From Catenovulum agarivorans YM01 (GTDB taxonomy: Bacteria > Pseudomonadota > Gammaproteobacteria > Enterobacterales > Alteromonadaceae), in contig NZ_JH767529.1 of the NCBI RefSeq assembly GCF_000281085.1, forward strand, positions 107,290 to 171,289: a stretch of 64,000 nucleotides of DNA, read 5' to 3'. The translations under genes and the position numbers were made by a program. The notes beneath the pieces were generated by a model. It was not told the origin of the DNA, did not search any database, and saw only the letters and a list, made by a program, of their open reading frames with translations. This document shows, one piece after another, positions 55,186 to 64,000 of this stretch (the stretch's first letter is position 1; the number at the start of each line of letters is the position of its first letter).

Positions 55186-58140
55186 TTAGAAAGTGTAACG
55201 TGCACCTATGTTGTATCTTGGACCCGTTTGAGTCGCATTTAATAAGTGGTAGGTTGTTCTGCCATACGAACGTGAATACTCATCTGTTAAGTTAATTGCT
55301 TCTACAAAAACAGATAAGTTGTCATTAATGTTGTAGCTTACATTGGCATCAACCTGCCCATAGGCTTGAACATAAGTTGGGTTTGCCCCTGTATCCTGAG
55401 CTGTCGAAGATAAGAAATCGTCACGCCAGTTGTAGGCAATACGAGCCTGAATTCCGTGCTTATCATAGAACAACACTAAGTTGGCAGAATCACTCGCACC
55501 AATTAGCGGGAACTGCTGATCTAAGCTGAAATTGTCGTATTCAATGTCACCATCTACAGTTGTGAAATTGATGATACCGCCAAAACCAGAATCACCGAAC
55601 ACGTGCTGTAAAGCAACTTCCCAACCATACACCTTATTGGCACGCTCGTTTACAGGGATGGTAATTAAAAAGTTAGATACTCCATCTTCACCAGGAATGG
55701 CACTAATCTGACCTTTATCAACATCTACATACTCTGTATCACCATAGTTGTCGAATATGTACTGACGAATTGCAGCCGAGTCATTACCCACAGCCTCAAA
55801 CGCCTCTTGATATCGAGGGCCGTTTGCTGGGTGCGGAATATTAAATGCCTCACGGTTTTCGAATTTAGTACCAATGAAGTTTTCTACGTCTTTCATGTAG
55901 TAACCAACAGAAAGATAACTGCCTTCATCGTAATACCATTCTACCGATAAGTCATAGTTGCTCGATTCAAAAGGCACCAATTCTGGATTACCTTCAAAAC
56001 CTGTACCGCCATTTACGCGGACTGGCTGATCAATCGTAATACCACCTTGTATATCGTTAAACTTAGGACGAGTAATGGTTTTACTATAAGAAGCTCTTAA
56101 CACTAAGTCATCAGTCAATTCGATATCAAAGTCTAAACTAGGTAACCAATGAGAATAATCGCCTTCTAAACTAGTTTCTATTTTAGTGCCATTATCAACC
56201 GCAAAAAATTCGTTATCTGCAGTCCAAACCAGCGCTTCATAGTCAGGGAAACGAGCAGTAGAAAACACATCTGTCGTTTCAATTCTTAAACCTGTCGATA
56301 AATTAGCTGGCATAGTCCCGATATCAAACACTAAGTTTGCTTGAGCATAAGCGCTTTTAACTTCTTCAACAGTTGTTCTGTCTACATCCATTTCAGACTT
56401 AGTACAGAAGCCAGTACCACAATCCCCTTCTCCAGTTGAATATAACTCAGCGGCTCTTGCTCGTACTGTCGCAAAATCCCACTTAAAGAATTGAGTTTGT
56501 AATTTTGGATTATCCGCACCAGGAATATTAAATTCGCCATCGAAATCGTGAAGAGGCCAGAAGTCATCAGCAAAATCACCTGCTTCACCAACACCACCCC
56601 AAGTATCTCGCTGTACGTTTGAATAAGCCGAACGAACATTTGTTTCAGTTGAACTTAGACCAAATTGAATACTTTCAACAATACCATCGTCAAATTTATA
56701 CTCGGTATGAACTTGTAATTGATCGATTTCCATCTTCATGCGGCTATCGCGGAATGAACTACCTGTAATTCGCATATCCGCTGGATTAATTGTTACTGGA
56801 TTACCATCAACATCATCTAATAACTCCAATACTGGAAAATCTTGATCAAAATGACCAATAGTCTCACCACGAACCCAGGTAGCAGCACTTATAACATTGT
56901 TGCTGCCGTAAGGGCTGTTTGGTTTAGATTCAGCGGTTGATGAGTGGTAATCAACCACAACGTTGAAGTTGTCGCTTACTTGCCAATCAGCATTAAAGCC
57001 AATTGACTTATTCTCGCTGATAGTCGCGTAATCACCAGCGCCCATAGTAAAGTCACCTTTATTATCAGGTGTTTGCTCTGCATAAATTAGAGCTGATGCG
57101 TTTGGACCGTCAGTCCAAACACCAGTAGACGGGCCAAAATTAAACCAAGCTGACATATCGTTAAACTGGGTTTCAACTTCATTTTTAGAGTAGGTGTAAT
57201 CAACAGTCGTTGTTAACGATTCAACAGGTTGGAATTGTAATGTCAACTGGCCGTTGGTACGGGTACGCTGAACTTCATGAAACGCATAACCTAAACTTTG
57301 AGGCACAGAATACACATCTTCATCGCCAGGTCGATTGTCATGCCCTGAATCAGGGCCATCTGGAATGCCCCCCCAAGTTGCAGTGCCAGCGCCCCAATCT
57401 TGGTCAGCTACACCAGAAAATGTCCGCCAACCACCGGTTGTCGCACGTTTATTACCACTTTCTCGGTTTTGATAACTTGTAGATAATGAAACACCTATTT
57501 TGTCATCAAAGAAAGTATCACTGATCAAAGCAGAAAACTCAGGCGTTAACGAAGCACCTTTTTCTGTAGAGGTATCGTGTACTGCTTTAACCCCAACACT
57601 TGCTTTAAAACCAGGATTAGTCAAAGGCTTATGGGTTTCAATATTGATAGTTGAACCTATACCACCGGTAGGTATTGACGCTCGACCAGTTTTATAAACT
57701 TGCACCCCGGCAACGCCTTCTGAAGCTAAGTTTGCAAAGTCAAAAGAGCGTGATGATGAAGCTGATGTTGCTTCTAATGAAGAAACGGGCATTTGACGAC
57801 CGTTTAAGGTTACTAAGTTAAAGTCTGGTCCAAAACCACGAACAGTAACCTTGCTGCCTTCACCATTTGAACGATCTATTGATACGCCAGTAATACGTTG
57901 CAATGATTCAGCCAAATTTGAATCAGGCATCTTACCTATATCTTCCGACGAAATAGCATCCACAACCCCTTTGCTCTCACGCTTAGTATCCATAGCGCGC
58001 ATAATTGAGCCGCGAATACCTGTCACTGTAATGGTTTCGTCGACGGTTTCTTCTGCATTTGCATAACTTGCATGGCCTGCCATAAGGCTTGCTAGCATGG
58101 CGGTTGATACCGCACTTAGTTTAAAAGTTTTGTGTCCCAT
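55186..58140 (-). CDS. TonB-dependent outer-membrane receptor
   Basis: 984 residues from ATG 58140, preceded by AAGGG. Signal peptide ending HASYANA (about 1-27), TonB box region DETITVTGIRGS, plug domain with AESLQRITGVSIDRSNGEG and VTVRGFGPDFNLVTLNGRQ, then a 22-strand barrel ending NIGARYTF. This is the IroN/oligosaccharide-type receptor subfamily used for glycan import; the neighbourhood suggests a polysaccharide fragment as ligand. A LacI-type palindrome lies about 107 bp upstream. Confidence 0.95.
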   Translation of the reverse strand: MGHKTFKLSAVSTAMLASLMAGHASYANAEETVDETITVTGIRGSIMRAMDTKRESKGVVDAISSEDIGKMPDSNLAESLQRITGVSIDRSNGEGSKVTVRGFGPDFNLVTLNGRQMPVSSLEATSASSSRSFDFANLASEGVAGVQVYKTGRASIPTGGIGSTINIETHKPLTNPGFKASVGVKAVHDTSTEKGASLTPEFSALISDTFFDDKIGVSLSTSYQNRESGNKRATTGGWRTFSGVADQDWGAGTATWGGIPDGPDSGHDNRPGDEDVYSVPQSLGYAFHEVQRTRTNGQLTLQFQPVESLTTTVDYTYSKNEVETQFNDMSAWFNFGPSTGVWTDGPNASALIYAEQTPDNKGDFTMGAGDYATISENKSIGFNADWQVSDNFNVVVDYHSSTAESKPNSPYGSNNVISAATWVRGETIGHFDQDFPVLELLDDVDGNPVTINPADMRITGSSFRDSRMKMEIDQLQVHTEYKFDDGIVESIQFGLSSTETNVRSAYSNVQRDTWGGVGEAGDFADDFWPLHDFDGEFNIPGADNPKLQTQFFKWDFATVRARAAELYSTGEGDCGTGFCTKSEMDVDRTTVEEVKSAYAQANLVFDIGTMPANLSTGLRIETTDVFSTARFPDYEALVWTADNEFFAVDNGTKIETSLEGDYSHWLPSLDFDIELTDDLVLRASYSKTITRPKFNDIQGGITIDQPVRVNGGTGFEGNPELVPFESSNYDLSVEWYYDEGSYLSVGYYMKDVENFIGTKFENREAFNIPHPANGPRYQEAFEAVGNDSAAIRQYIFDNYGDTEYVDVDKGQISAIPGEDGVSNFLITIPVNERANKVYGWEVALQHVFGDSGFGGIINFTTVDGDIEYDNFSLDQQFPLIGASDSANLVLFYDKHGIQARIAYNWRDDFLSSTAQDTGANPTYVQAYGQVDANVSYNINDNLSVFVEAINLTDEYSRSYGRTTYHLLNATQTGPRYNIGARYTF

Positions 58141-58246
58141 GTGTTTGCCCTTAGTGTTAGTTTTACACAACATAATCGCGCAAAGGTAAGCGGTTTCATT
58201 TGTTATTGTGATACTGCGCAACTTTATGAAACCAAACTAACCATAT

Positions 58247-58258
58247 GAAAGCGCTTTC
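58247..58258. promoter_or_regulatory. LacI-family-type operator upstream of the TonB receptor
   Basis: gaaagcgctttc is a perfect 12-bp palindrome with the central CG typical of LacI/GalR operators, 107 bp upstream of the receptor start. It points to control by a sugar-responsive repressor encoded elsewhere. Confidence 0.55.
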
Positions 58259-58298
58259 TAGAAATTAGAGTATTCAACCATTTTCATAAAGTCAATAA

Positions 58299-58532
58299 TT
58301 ATTTAACAATATGGAAAAGAATACCTGTAGATTGTGTACGTCCTTGTACACTTATCGGTACTGCTACAACTTCGTAAATGTAGTAAACCAGTACATCAAC
58401 CCAAGAGTCGTAGCGCTGCACATGGTAAGCCATATAGACAAACAACATATAAAACAACCAACCGGAGATTTGCAGCAACCAGAAATTAGGCTCAGGCCAG
58501 TTTTTATGGATATTTGTTGGATTAGTTAACAT
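58299..58532 (-). pseudogene. Truncated LytS-type histidine kinase N-terminus
   Basis: 77 codons. Residues 12-50 (PEPNFWLLQISGWLFYMLF and on) resemble the first membrane helices of LytS/YehU-family sensor kinases; the protein then runs into unrelated residues and stops, lacking the His-kinase and ATPase domains. No rest of the gene is found nearby. Probably a relic of a regulator; it could also be a small membrane protein. Confidence 0.45.
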
Positions 58533-58612
58533 ATATGGCGCTCTAAATGCGCGCCCAGTGTAAGCGATTACAGGTTTAGATGGTATGCTAGGCGGTGGGA
58601 GATGTCAAATAA

Positions 58613-58636
58613 GGGGATAACACTCAAGTTATCCCC
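58613..58636 (-). terminator. Terminator of leuA
   Basis: ggggataac and gttatcccc form a perfect 9-bp stem with a six-base loop, 10 bp beyond the leuA stop codon. Confidence 0.8.
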
Positions 58637-58645
58637 AGGTAATTT

Positions 58646-60334
58646 TTAAACTGCAGCGGTTGCTGATGTAGCTTGTTGAACCAAAGTGCGATTTAAGCCA
58701 TTAATCAAAGCTTGGATCGCCGCAACCGTTATATTGCTGTGTTGTGCAACACCGAAGTGGGTATTGCGCCCAGCAATTTTAAGCTCGATATAACAAATCG
58801 CTTTGACATTCGAGCCAGTGCCAATTGAGTGTTCGTGGTAGTCAATCACCTCTATTGGTAAATCGTAATATTGGCTTAATGCTTGTGCAGCGGCATCTAT
58901 CGGCCCATTGCCTAAACCTATTACATCAACTGTTATACCTTGGTATTCAAAGCTAATTTCCACTTGTTGCTGACTATCAGAGTAACCAGTAACATGGCTT
59001 GTTTGGTAGTGAATAGGCGCTGATTTTGCTAAGTATTCCTGTGTGAATAACTCAACAATTTCATTGGCAGTAATTTCTTTGCCGCGACTGTCGTTTACCT
59101 GCTGCACAATTTTACTAAACTCGATTTGCAACTTACGTGGCAATTGAATACCTGCTTGTTGCTCAAGTAAAAAGCTAACGCCACCTTTGCCCGATTGGCT
59201 GTTTACCCGAACCACAGCATCGTAACTGCGATTTAAATCGGCCGGATCTATTGGTAAATAAGGCACTTGCCATAATTCACCTTGCTTCTGAATCGCCAAA
59301 CCTTTTTTAATTGCATCCTGATGTGAACCAGAAAACGCAGTAAATACCAATTCGCCCGCATATGGGTGGCGAGGGTGTACTGGAATTTGGTTGCACTCCT
59401 CCACCAACTTACGCACTTTGTCGATATCAGAAAAATCTAAACCTGGGTGGACACCTTGTGAATATAAGTTAAGTGCAAGCGTGACTAAATCAACATTACC
59501 TGTGCGCTCACCATTGCCAAACAAACAACCTTCCACTCGGTCTGCGCCAGCCATTACCGCGAGCTCAGCTGCAGCAACTGCAGTACCTCTATCATTATGC
59601 GGATGCACACTTAAAATAATCGCTTCACGGTTATTTAAGTTTCTATGCATCCATTCAATTTGATCAGCATAGGTATTGGGTGTATTCATTTCGACCGTTG
59701 CTGGTAAATTGATGATCATTTTGTTGTCGGCCGTTGGTTGCCAAACATCATTCACTGCATCACACACTTCTTTAGCAAATTCAATTTCGGTACTGGAAAA
59801 AACCTCTGGTGAATATTGATAGGTCCAGTTCACTTCGGGTGCGTTGGCAGTTAACTGTTTAACCCATTGTGTGCCTTGAATCGCAATATTTTTGACGCCA
59901 GCTTTGTCGGTGCGATAAACAATCTCGCGAAATGCGGGCGCAAGCGGGTTGTACATATGTAAGATAGCTTGTTTAGCGCCGCGCAAACTTTCAACAGTGC
60001 GCTCAATTAAGTCAAAACGCGCTTGCACAAGCACTTCTATGGTTACGTCGTCCGGAATATGATTTTCTTCAATTAACAAGCGGGTAAAATCAAAATCGAT
60101 TTGTGATGCCGACGGAAAACCAATTTCAATTTCTTTAAAGCCCATAGCAACCAATTCTTTAAAAAAGCGTAATTTGGTTTCAATTGACATAGGATCAATC
60201 AAAGCTTGGTTGCCATCGCGCAAATCTGTACTCATCCAAATCGGCGGCTTTTCGATAAAGTTATTTGGCCATTGGCGATCAGGCAAACTGACCCCAACAA
60301 ATCTTTGATATTTACTGGCTGGGTTGTTAATCAT
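58646..60334 (-). CDS. leuA: 2-isopropylmalate synthase (long LeuA form)
   Basis: 562 residues from ATG 60334, which has GGAG six bases upstream; GTG 60346 would add four residues. TIM-barrel domain with [15 protein letters not shown] (metal-binding Arg-Asp), the [15 protein letters not shown] motif carrying the metal-binding His pair, and [18 protein letters not shown]-terminal LeuA regulatory domain (about 430-555) mediates leucine feedback inhibition. It catalyses the first step of leucine synthesis. Divergent from an Lrp-family regulator. Confidence 0.96.
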   Translation of the reverse strand: MINNPASKYQRFVGVSLPDRQWPNNFIEKPPIWMSTDLRDGNQALIDPMSIETKLRFFKELVAMGFKEIEIGFPSASQIDFDFTRLLIEENHIPDDVTIEVLVQARFDLIERTVESLRGAKQAILHMYNPLAPAFREIVYRTDKAGVKNIAIQGTQWVKQLTANAPEVNWTYQYSPEVFSSTEIEFAKEVCDAVNDVWQPTADNKMIINLPATVEMNTPNTYADQIEWMHRNLNNREAIILSVHPHNDRGTAVAAAELAVMAGADRVEGCLFGNGERTGNVDLVTLALNLYSQGVHPGLDFSDIDKVRKLVEECNQIPVHPRHPYAGELVFTAFSGSHQDAIKKGLAIQKQGELWQVPYLPIDPADLNRSYDAVVRVNSQSGKGGVSFLLEQQAGIQLPRKLQIEFSKIVQQVNDSRGKEITANEIVELFTQEYLAKSAPIHYQTSHVTGYSDSQQQVEISFEYQGITVDVIGLGNGPIDAAAQALSQYYDLPIEVIDYHEHSIGTGSNVKAICYIELKIAGRNTHFGVAQHSNITVAAIQALINGLNRTLVQQATSATAAV

Positions 60335-60432
60335 ATTCGGCTCCACACTGCATTTGTTACTTATGCTTATTATGTTAACGGCTTTAATAAGTGAATGATT
60401 GCTAAGATCAAGTTAATTTGCCTAAGCAGCGC

Positions 60433-60477
60433 AATAAAATTTCACATATAATGTATTTATTGAAATAAAATTTCACA
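60433..60477. promoter_or_regulatory. Repeated operator-like sites between leuA and the Lrp-family gene
   Basis: aataaaatttcaca occurs twice (60433-60446 and 60464-60477), 31 bp apart or about three helical turns. The second copy is part of the perfect palindrome tgaaat-aaa-atttca (60461-60475). Such phased sites suit Lrp/AsnC octamers and suggest autoregulation and leuA control. Confidence 0.55.
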
Positions 60478-60487
60478 GTAACAAATT

Positions 60488-60952
60488 ATGCAACTAGATA
60501 AATACGACAAACTGATTTTACAAACAATTCAAAAACAAGGCAGGATTTCAAACCAAGAACTGGCTGATGCAATTAATTTATCGCCCTCTCCTTGTTTGCG
60601 CCGTGTTCGTGCGCTAGAAGATGCTGGCTTAATAGACGGTTATGTCGCACTGGTAAATGCGCGCCAATTGGGGTTAACCTTAATGTCGTTTATTCAAATT
60701 AGCATGGACAAACACACGCCCGAACGTTTTCAAGTATTTGAAAAGACCATTGCAGATTTGCCGCAAGTATTAGAGTGCCATTTAATTACCGGCCAAAGTG
60801 CTGACTATCTAGTGAAAATTATCGTTAAGGATATGGATGATTTTCAGGATTTTTTATTGAATAAACTGACAAGAATTGAAGGGGTTACAGGTGTGCATTC
60901 TTCTTTTGTCTTAAAGTCACCGGTTAACAACACAGCACTGCCGATTTATTAG
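60488..60952 (+). CDS. Lrp/AsnC-family transcriptional regulator
   Basis: 154 residues: N-terminal HTH (about 4-60; DKLILQTIQKQGRISNQELA then SPCLRRVRALEDAGLI) and a C-terminal RAM/effector domain (about 65-145; VLECHLITGQSADYLVKIIV). Length and layout fit Lrp-like regulators, but it is not close enough by sight to call Lrp itself. Divergent from leuA with phased repeats just before its start; leucine or another amino acid may be the effector. Confidence 0.93.
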   Translation: MQLDKYDKLILQTIQKQGRISNQELADAINLSPSPCLRRVRALEDAGLIDGYVALVNARQLGLTLMSFIQISMDKHTPERFQVFEKTIADLPQVLECHLITGQSADYLVKIIVKDMDDFQDFLLNKLTRIEGVTGVHSSFVLKSPVNNTALPIY

Positions 60953-61007
60953 GTTAGCTTACCCATTAAGCAGCAAATCCGTTTGCCACTTAATTAACCA
61001 CTAAGTA

Positions 61008-64000
61008 TTACTGTCCAGTACTTACTGTCATTTGCCCTGCTGGTGCTTGTACTGTCACGCCATCAGAGAAGGTGACTTGGCGCTGGGTATCATCCATATT
61101 GTAAATCACATATTGTTTAGTGCCGTTTTTGCTAAATACCACTGCTAGCGGATAATCAGCATGAACTTCCGGCGCTATATTACCAAGTGCTTTAAACGCG
61201 TGTATCCATTGGTAAGTATGTGCTTTACTCTCGCCCGCTTCGGCGTTGTAGTCTCCATAACTTAGGTAATCGCTAACTGCATCATCTGCGTCCACCATAG
61301 CGGACAAATTCCACCAAATATCGCGCCATCTATCTTCAGGTAAACCAGATGGTTTGCCGTTAGTTGCTTCAGTTAAACCAACTTGTACATAATCCGCCAT
61401 ATAGACTGCATGCAAACCAACATGCAAGTTTAACGTGTTCGTTGGTAAACCTTGAATACCTAAAATATGTGCTGGTGCACCACTAAACCAAGTAGAGAAA
61501 CTGGCGCCATCACCCCAAATAATAGATGTGGTGATTTGGTCGTAACCTGCTGGGAAATTATCAACATCTGTATCTGGTGAATAATAGCCGTCTAAGTTGT
61601 TCCAATATTCCCAGTAAGTTGCTGTGGTAGATGCATGCAAATATATGCCATGTTCAGCTAAATCATTTTTACCAGTTATCAAACCATATAAAACAATTGC
61701 GCCATATGCATTAGCTGCTTCAGAGGTAGATTCGTTGTTGTTACCACGGGCGAAATTAACCTTGCCTGATGCCCACGAAAAGCCATTGGCAGGGTCGAAA
61801 TTACGTGTGTACGGGAACATATCATCGTCACGCATTGCCGCGTAATCACGAATAAGTAATTCAATCATAGGACCGTATTGTTGCTCACTACACCAATCGC
61901 GTTCTACCCGACATATCTCTGCTGCGGCACGGACAAAATAACCGTAGTGAAAGTGGTGATCGTTAAGCTGTTGATGTGATGCAAACGATTCTTCTATACC
62001 TAATAACGTGCTCCATTTTTCGTCAAAAACAAAATATTTATTGGTATCTAAGCTGCCGCTGCTATCTGCGGTAAACCAATCAGCTAATTCATCTTTAAGC
62101 CACTGGCGCATAATACCGGCTTCAGTCGACATATTAATCGACTCTGCAATCGCTATAAGCTCTGCCACTTTGCCATAATTTTTACCGGCCCAATAAGTGT
62201 CATTTGCTGTATTCCAAGTGTCTTGCCCTGCTGCAACAAAATCATTAACTAAGGTGGTTAATTGGGTAATATCCGTAGTGTCAGTCATAGTTGGTAAATA
62301 CGGTAAAATTCCAACATAAGGCAGATGATAGTCAAAGCTGGCACTCGGCATAAATTTAATCACACCACGCGCACTGCGGGTTTGATAATTACTGCTCACG
62401 TTTGTGTTATTTTTCCACTGCAATGGCTGTAAACCAGCAAGTGTTTGCACTTGCGCACCTGTGGCATCTAAATACTGATGCTGCACAGTAACTGAATAGT
62501 CGCTAGGGTCTACTTGGTAATCAATTTGCAACGCCGCAACTTTGTTACGCGCTAGGCTTGCAAATGCGTTGATCATATCTGCATTTGGTTCTGCGCCATT
62601 TGCTGGTAAATAGGCCACAGTAAATGAATTAGTCGCAGCACTGATGCCAATAACATTTGAACTGATGTTGCTAAAACTCGTGATGTCGTCACCAACAATT
62701 AAAAAGTGATTGGTATTGCCAGCAACCGAGGTTTTAACACCTAGTTGATTAGCCGCTTGGTGGAAAATACTTTTTTCACCACCGTCTTCACGCAAGGTTT
62801 TAACTTGAGCATTACCCGCAAGTACCTCGATAAACACATATGGCGAGCCGTATACAAAAGTTGCTTGCATCACATCTGTATCTGCCGATTGCCACAGTAC
62901 AGTTACCGAACCATCGCTGTAGTCTTTTAATACCGCATTTAGGTTATCGAATTGGTTGTTGGCTATTGCTATGCCGTCAAATACTTCGCTAAATGGATCT
63001 GGAATTGGATACAAATATTGAGTAGTGGCCGACTGGAAACCAGACGGTATACCCATCATACGAAAACCTTTATTGGTAATACGTGCGGTTATTGGGTCTG
63101 GCGTGATATACGCCGCTTGGTTTGGATCGCCAATTTGCATTTCGCCCATAAAAGCAACCGATCCCCACCAGCGATGGCTTGGCGTTGGAGCGGTAAATGA
63201 ATCGGCTAATTGTGGATATAACTTAGTTGGCGTACCTGTTGGTATTTGCGTAGAGGCGTCGCACGCTGCAATACCGGGTTCAACTATACCTGCGTTATAT
63301 ATCCAGTTGCCATGGTCAACCACACAGCGATAACTATCCGGATTAATTCTATCTGATATATTACCAGCACCGTATTGAGTAAATTTAGCTGCGGTTGGAT
63401 CTGTACCTTGGGTTGGTAAATCTTCGCCATCGGCTAAGCCTGTGAAACGAATATTATCTAACTGAAATACAGTGTCAGTTGTTGACGTCGCCCAAATGAC
63501 TATACCCGTATCAACTTGGCGTAAATCTAGTGTATTAGTAAATGTAGACATAGCTAATTTAACACTTTGCCAACCTGCCCCACCTAAATCACCAAAAGAA
63601 ATATCACCGGAAGTACAAGGGTAAATACAGTCTAGTTTGCCAGTAAATTGGCTATCACCAGAGACAACTTTAATATCAAATTCTAAAAAACCATTGGCAA
63701 AACCTGATAAGTCTAAGGCTTGTGTTGTGCCAATAAAAAATCCAGCAAAATCACCTGTGCTGCCGTGGCTAATTTGTAAAACTTGTCCTCTGTCTACTTC
63801 ATCAATTATCTGCCAAGCTATGCTAGGGCAAGCGGCACCATCATCATTTTGACATTCACCCCAACCTATGGCTTCGTCAAAAGCTCGTAAACCTTTATCC
63901 CACAAAGCATTCACCTGCCCATCAACAAAAACAGCTAGCTCGTCGGCCGGTGTTGGCGTTGGCGTTGGCGTTGGCGTTGGCGTTGGCGTTGGCGTTGGCG
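61008..64000 (-). CDS. GH81 endo-1,3-beta-glucanase, N-terminus outside the window
   Basis: At least 997 residues, open through the right edge. From the N-terminal side: a (Thr-Pro)n linker (63940-64000), a carbohydrate-binding-like beta domain (about 63350-63930; GGAGWQSVKLAM and FQLDNIRFTGL), and a GH81 module (about 61010-63300) with DHHFHYGYFVRAAAE and NNNESTSEAANAYGAI, which carries the catalytic Glu region. The enzyme hydrolyses laminarin or other beta-1,3-glucans outside the cell; the signal peptide would lie beyond the window. Convergent with the Lrp-family gene. Confidence 0.9.
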   Translation of the reverse strand, partial: PTPTPTPTPTPTPTPTPADELAVFVDGQVNALWDKGLRAFDEAIGWGECQNDDGAACPSIAWQIIDEVDRGQVLQISHGSTGDFAGFFIGTTQALDLSGFANGFLEFDIKVVSGDSQFTGKLDCIYPCTSGDISFGDLGGAGWQSVKLAMSTFTNTLDLRQVDTGIVIWATSTTDTVFQLDNIRFTGLADGEDLPTQGTDPTAAKFTQYGAGNISDRINPDSYRCVVDHGNWIYNAGIVEPGIAACDASTQIPTGTPTKLYPQLADSFTAPTPSHRWWGSVAFMGEMQIGDPNQAAYITPDPITARITNKGFRMMGIPSGFQSATTQYLYPIPDPFSEVFDGIAIANNQFDNLNAVLKDYSDGSVTVLWQSADTDVMQATFVYGSPYVFIEVLAGNAQVKTLREDGGEKSIFHQAANQLGVKTSVAGNTNHFLIVGDDITSFSNISSNVIGISAATNSFTVAYLPANGAEPNADMINAFASLARNKVAALQIDYQVDPSDYSVTVQHQYLDATGAQVQTLAGLQPLQWKNNTNVSSNYQTRSARGVIKFMPSASFDYHLPYVGILPYLPTMTDTTDITQLTTLVNDFVAAGQDTWNTANDTYWAGKNYGKVAELIAIAESINMSTEAGIMRQWLKDELADWFTADSSGSLDTNKYFVFDEKWSTLLGIEESFASHQQLNDHHFHYGYFVRAAAEICRVERDWCSEQQYGPMIELLIRDYAAMRDDDMFPYTRNFDPANGFSWASGKVNFARGNNNESTSEAANAYGAIVLYGLITGKNDLAEHGIYLHASTTATYWEYWNNLDGYYSPDTDVDNFPAGYDQITTSIIWGDGASFSTWFSGAPAHILGIQGLPTNTLNLHVGLHAVYMADYVQVGLTEATNGKPSGLPEDRWRDIWWNLSAMVDADDAVSDYLSYGDYNAEAGESKAHTYQWIHAFKALGNIAPEVHADYPLAVVFSKNGTKQYVIYNMDDTQRQVTFSDGVTVQAPAGQMTVSTGQ
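63955..64000. repeat. ggcgtt hexanucleotide tandem repeat
   Basis: At least 7.7 perfect copies of ggcgtt run to the window edge. On the coding strand they encode alternating Thr-Pro, the linker between modules of the GH81 enzyme. Copy-number change would alter linker length without breaking the frame. Confidence 0.9.

Noticed and set aside
1..64000. tRNA, rRNA or CRISPR array
   Set aside because: No cloverleaf-like tRNA ends, rRNA segments or regularly spaced direct repeats were recognised on reading; a tRNAscan or CRISPR search would be decisive.

Overview
The window looks like chromosomal DNA of a marine gammaproteobacterium of the order Alteromonadales (a Catenovulum/Paraglaciecola-like genus is my inference). 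The evidence is AT-leaning DNA, gammaproteobacterial housekeeping genes (accBC, prmA, mrcB, maoP, lexA, plsB, leuA), and a laminarin-type polysaccharide theme: a TonB-dependent receptor locus with a tryptophan-halogenase-like enzyme, SapC and a cupin protein, plus a large secreted GH81 beta-1,3-glucanase. I see no rRNA, tRNA, CRISPR array or integrase gene.

Layout. 1-3.3 kb: the end of aroQ, accBC, a structured repeat and prmA. 3.3-9.3 kb: two small unknown genes, rsuA, and a signalling operon made of an ethylene-receptor-like histidine kinase, a receiver protein and a receiver-PAS-GGDEF diguanylate cyclase. 9.4-14 kb: an MscS-like channel, mrcB, a VF530-family gene, an AMMECR1 gene and maoP. 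14.2-20 kb: a chemosensory operon (STAS, CheY-like, CheA, CheW, soluble PAS-MCP). 20-28.8 kb: the cytochrome c oxidase locus with heme A synthesis and copper delivery genes; ctaD carries a one-base homopolymer frameshift. 29.1-36.2 kb: lexA with its SOS box, a DUF2339 membrane protein, plsB and a phosphoribulokinase-family gene. 36.3-37.4 kb: a plasmid-style ParA plus ribbon-helix-helix pair. 37.6-46.8 kb: five genes of an ATP-grasp / alpha-E / transglutaminase peptide-modification cluster. 47-47.7 kb: an outer-membrane barrel.

47.8-51.3 kb is the accessory region. It is a short array of integron gene cassettes, all on the minus strand, with three recognisable attC sites (50833-50931, 50336-50434, 48144-48241) and one decayed site, but no integrase in view. 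The cassettes encode a two-TM protein, a frameshifted SUKH (SMI1/KNR4)-like protein, a two-gene AAA ATPase plus TOPRIM-like protein operon, and a small lipoprotein. The ATPase/TOPRIM pair resembles split OLD-family antiphage systems (PARIS or RloAB-like) and is the best candidate for a little-described system. A 178-bp inverted-repeat element sits at the head of its cassette.

51.6-64 kb: the cupin / SapC / halogenase / TonB-receptor cluster with a LacI-type palindrome upstream, a truncated LytS-like kinase remnant, leuA divergent from an Lrp-family regulator with repeated operator-like sites, and the GH81 glucanase, which runs off the window through a Thr-Pro repeat linker.
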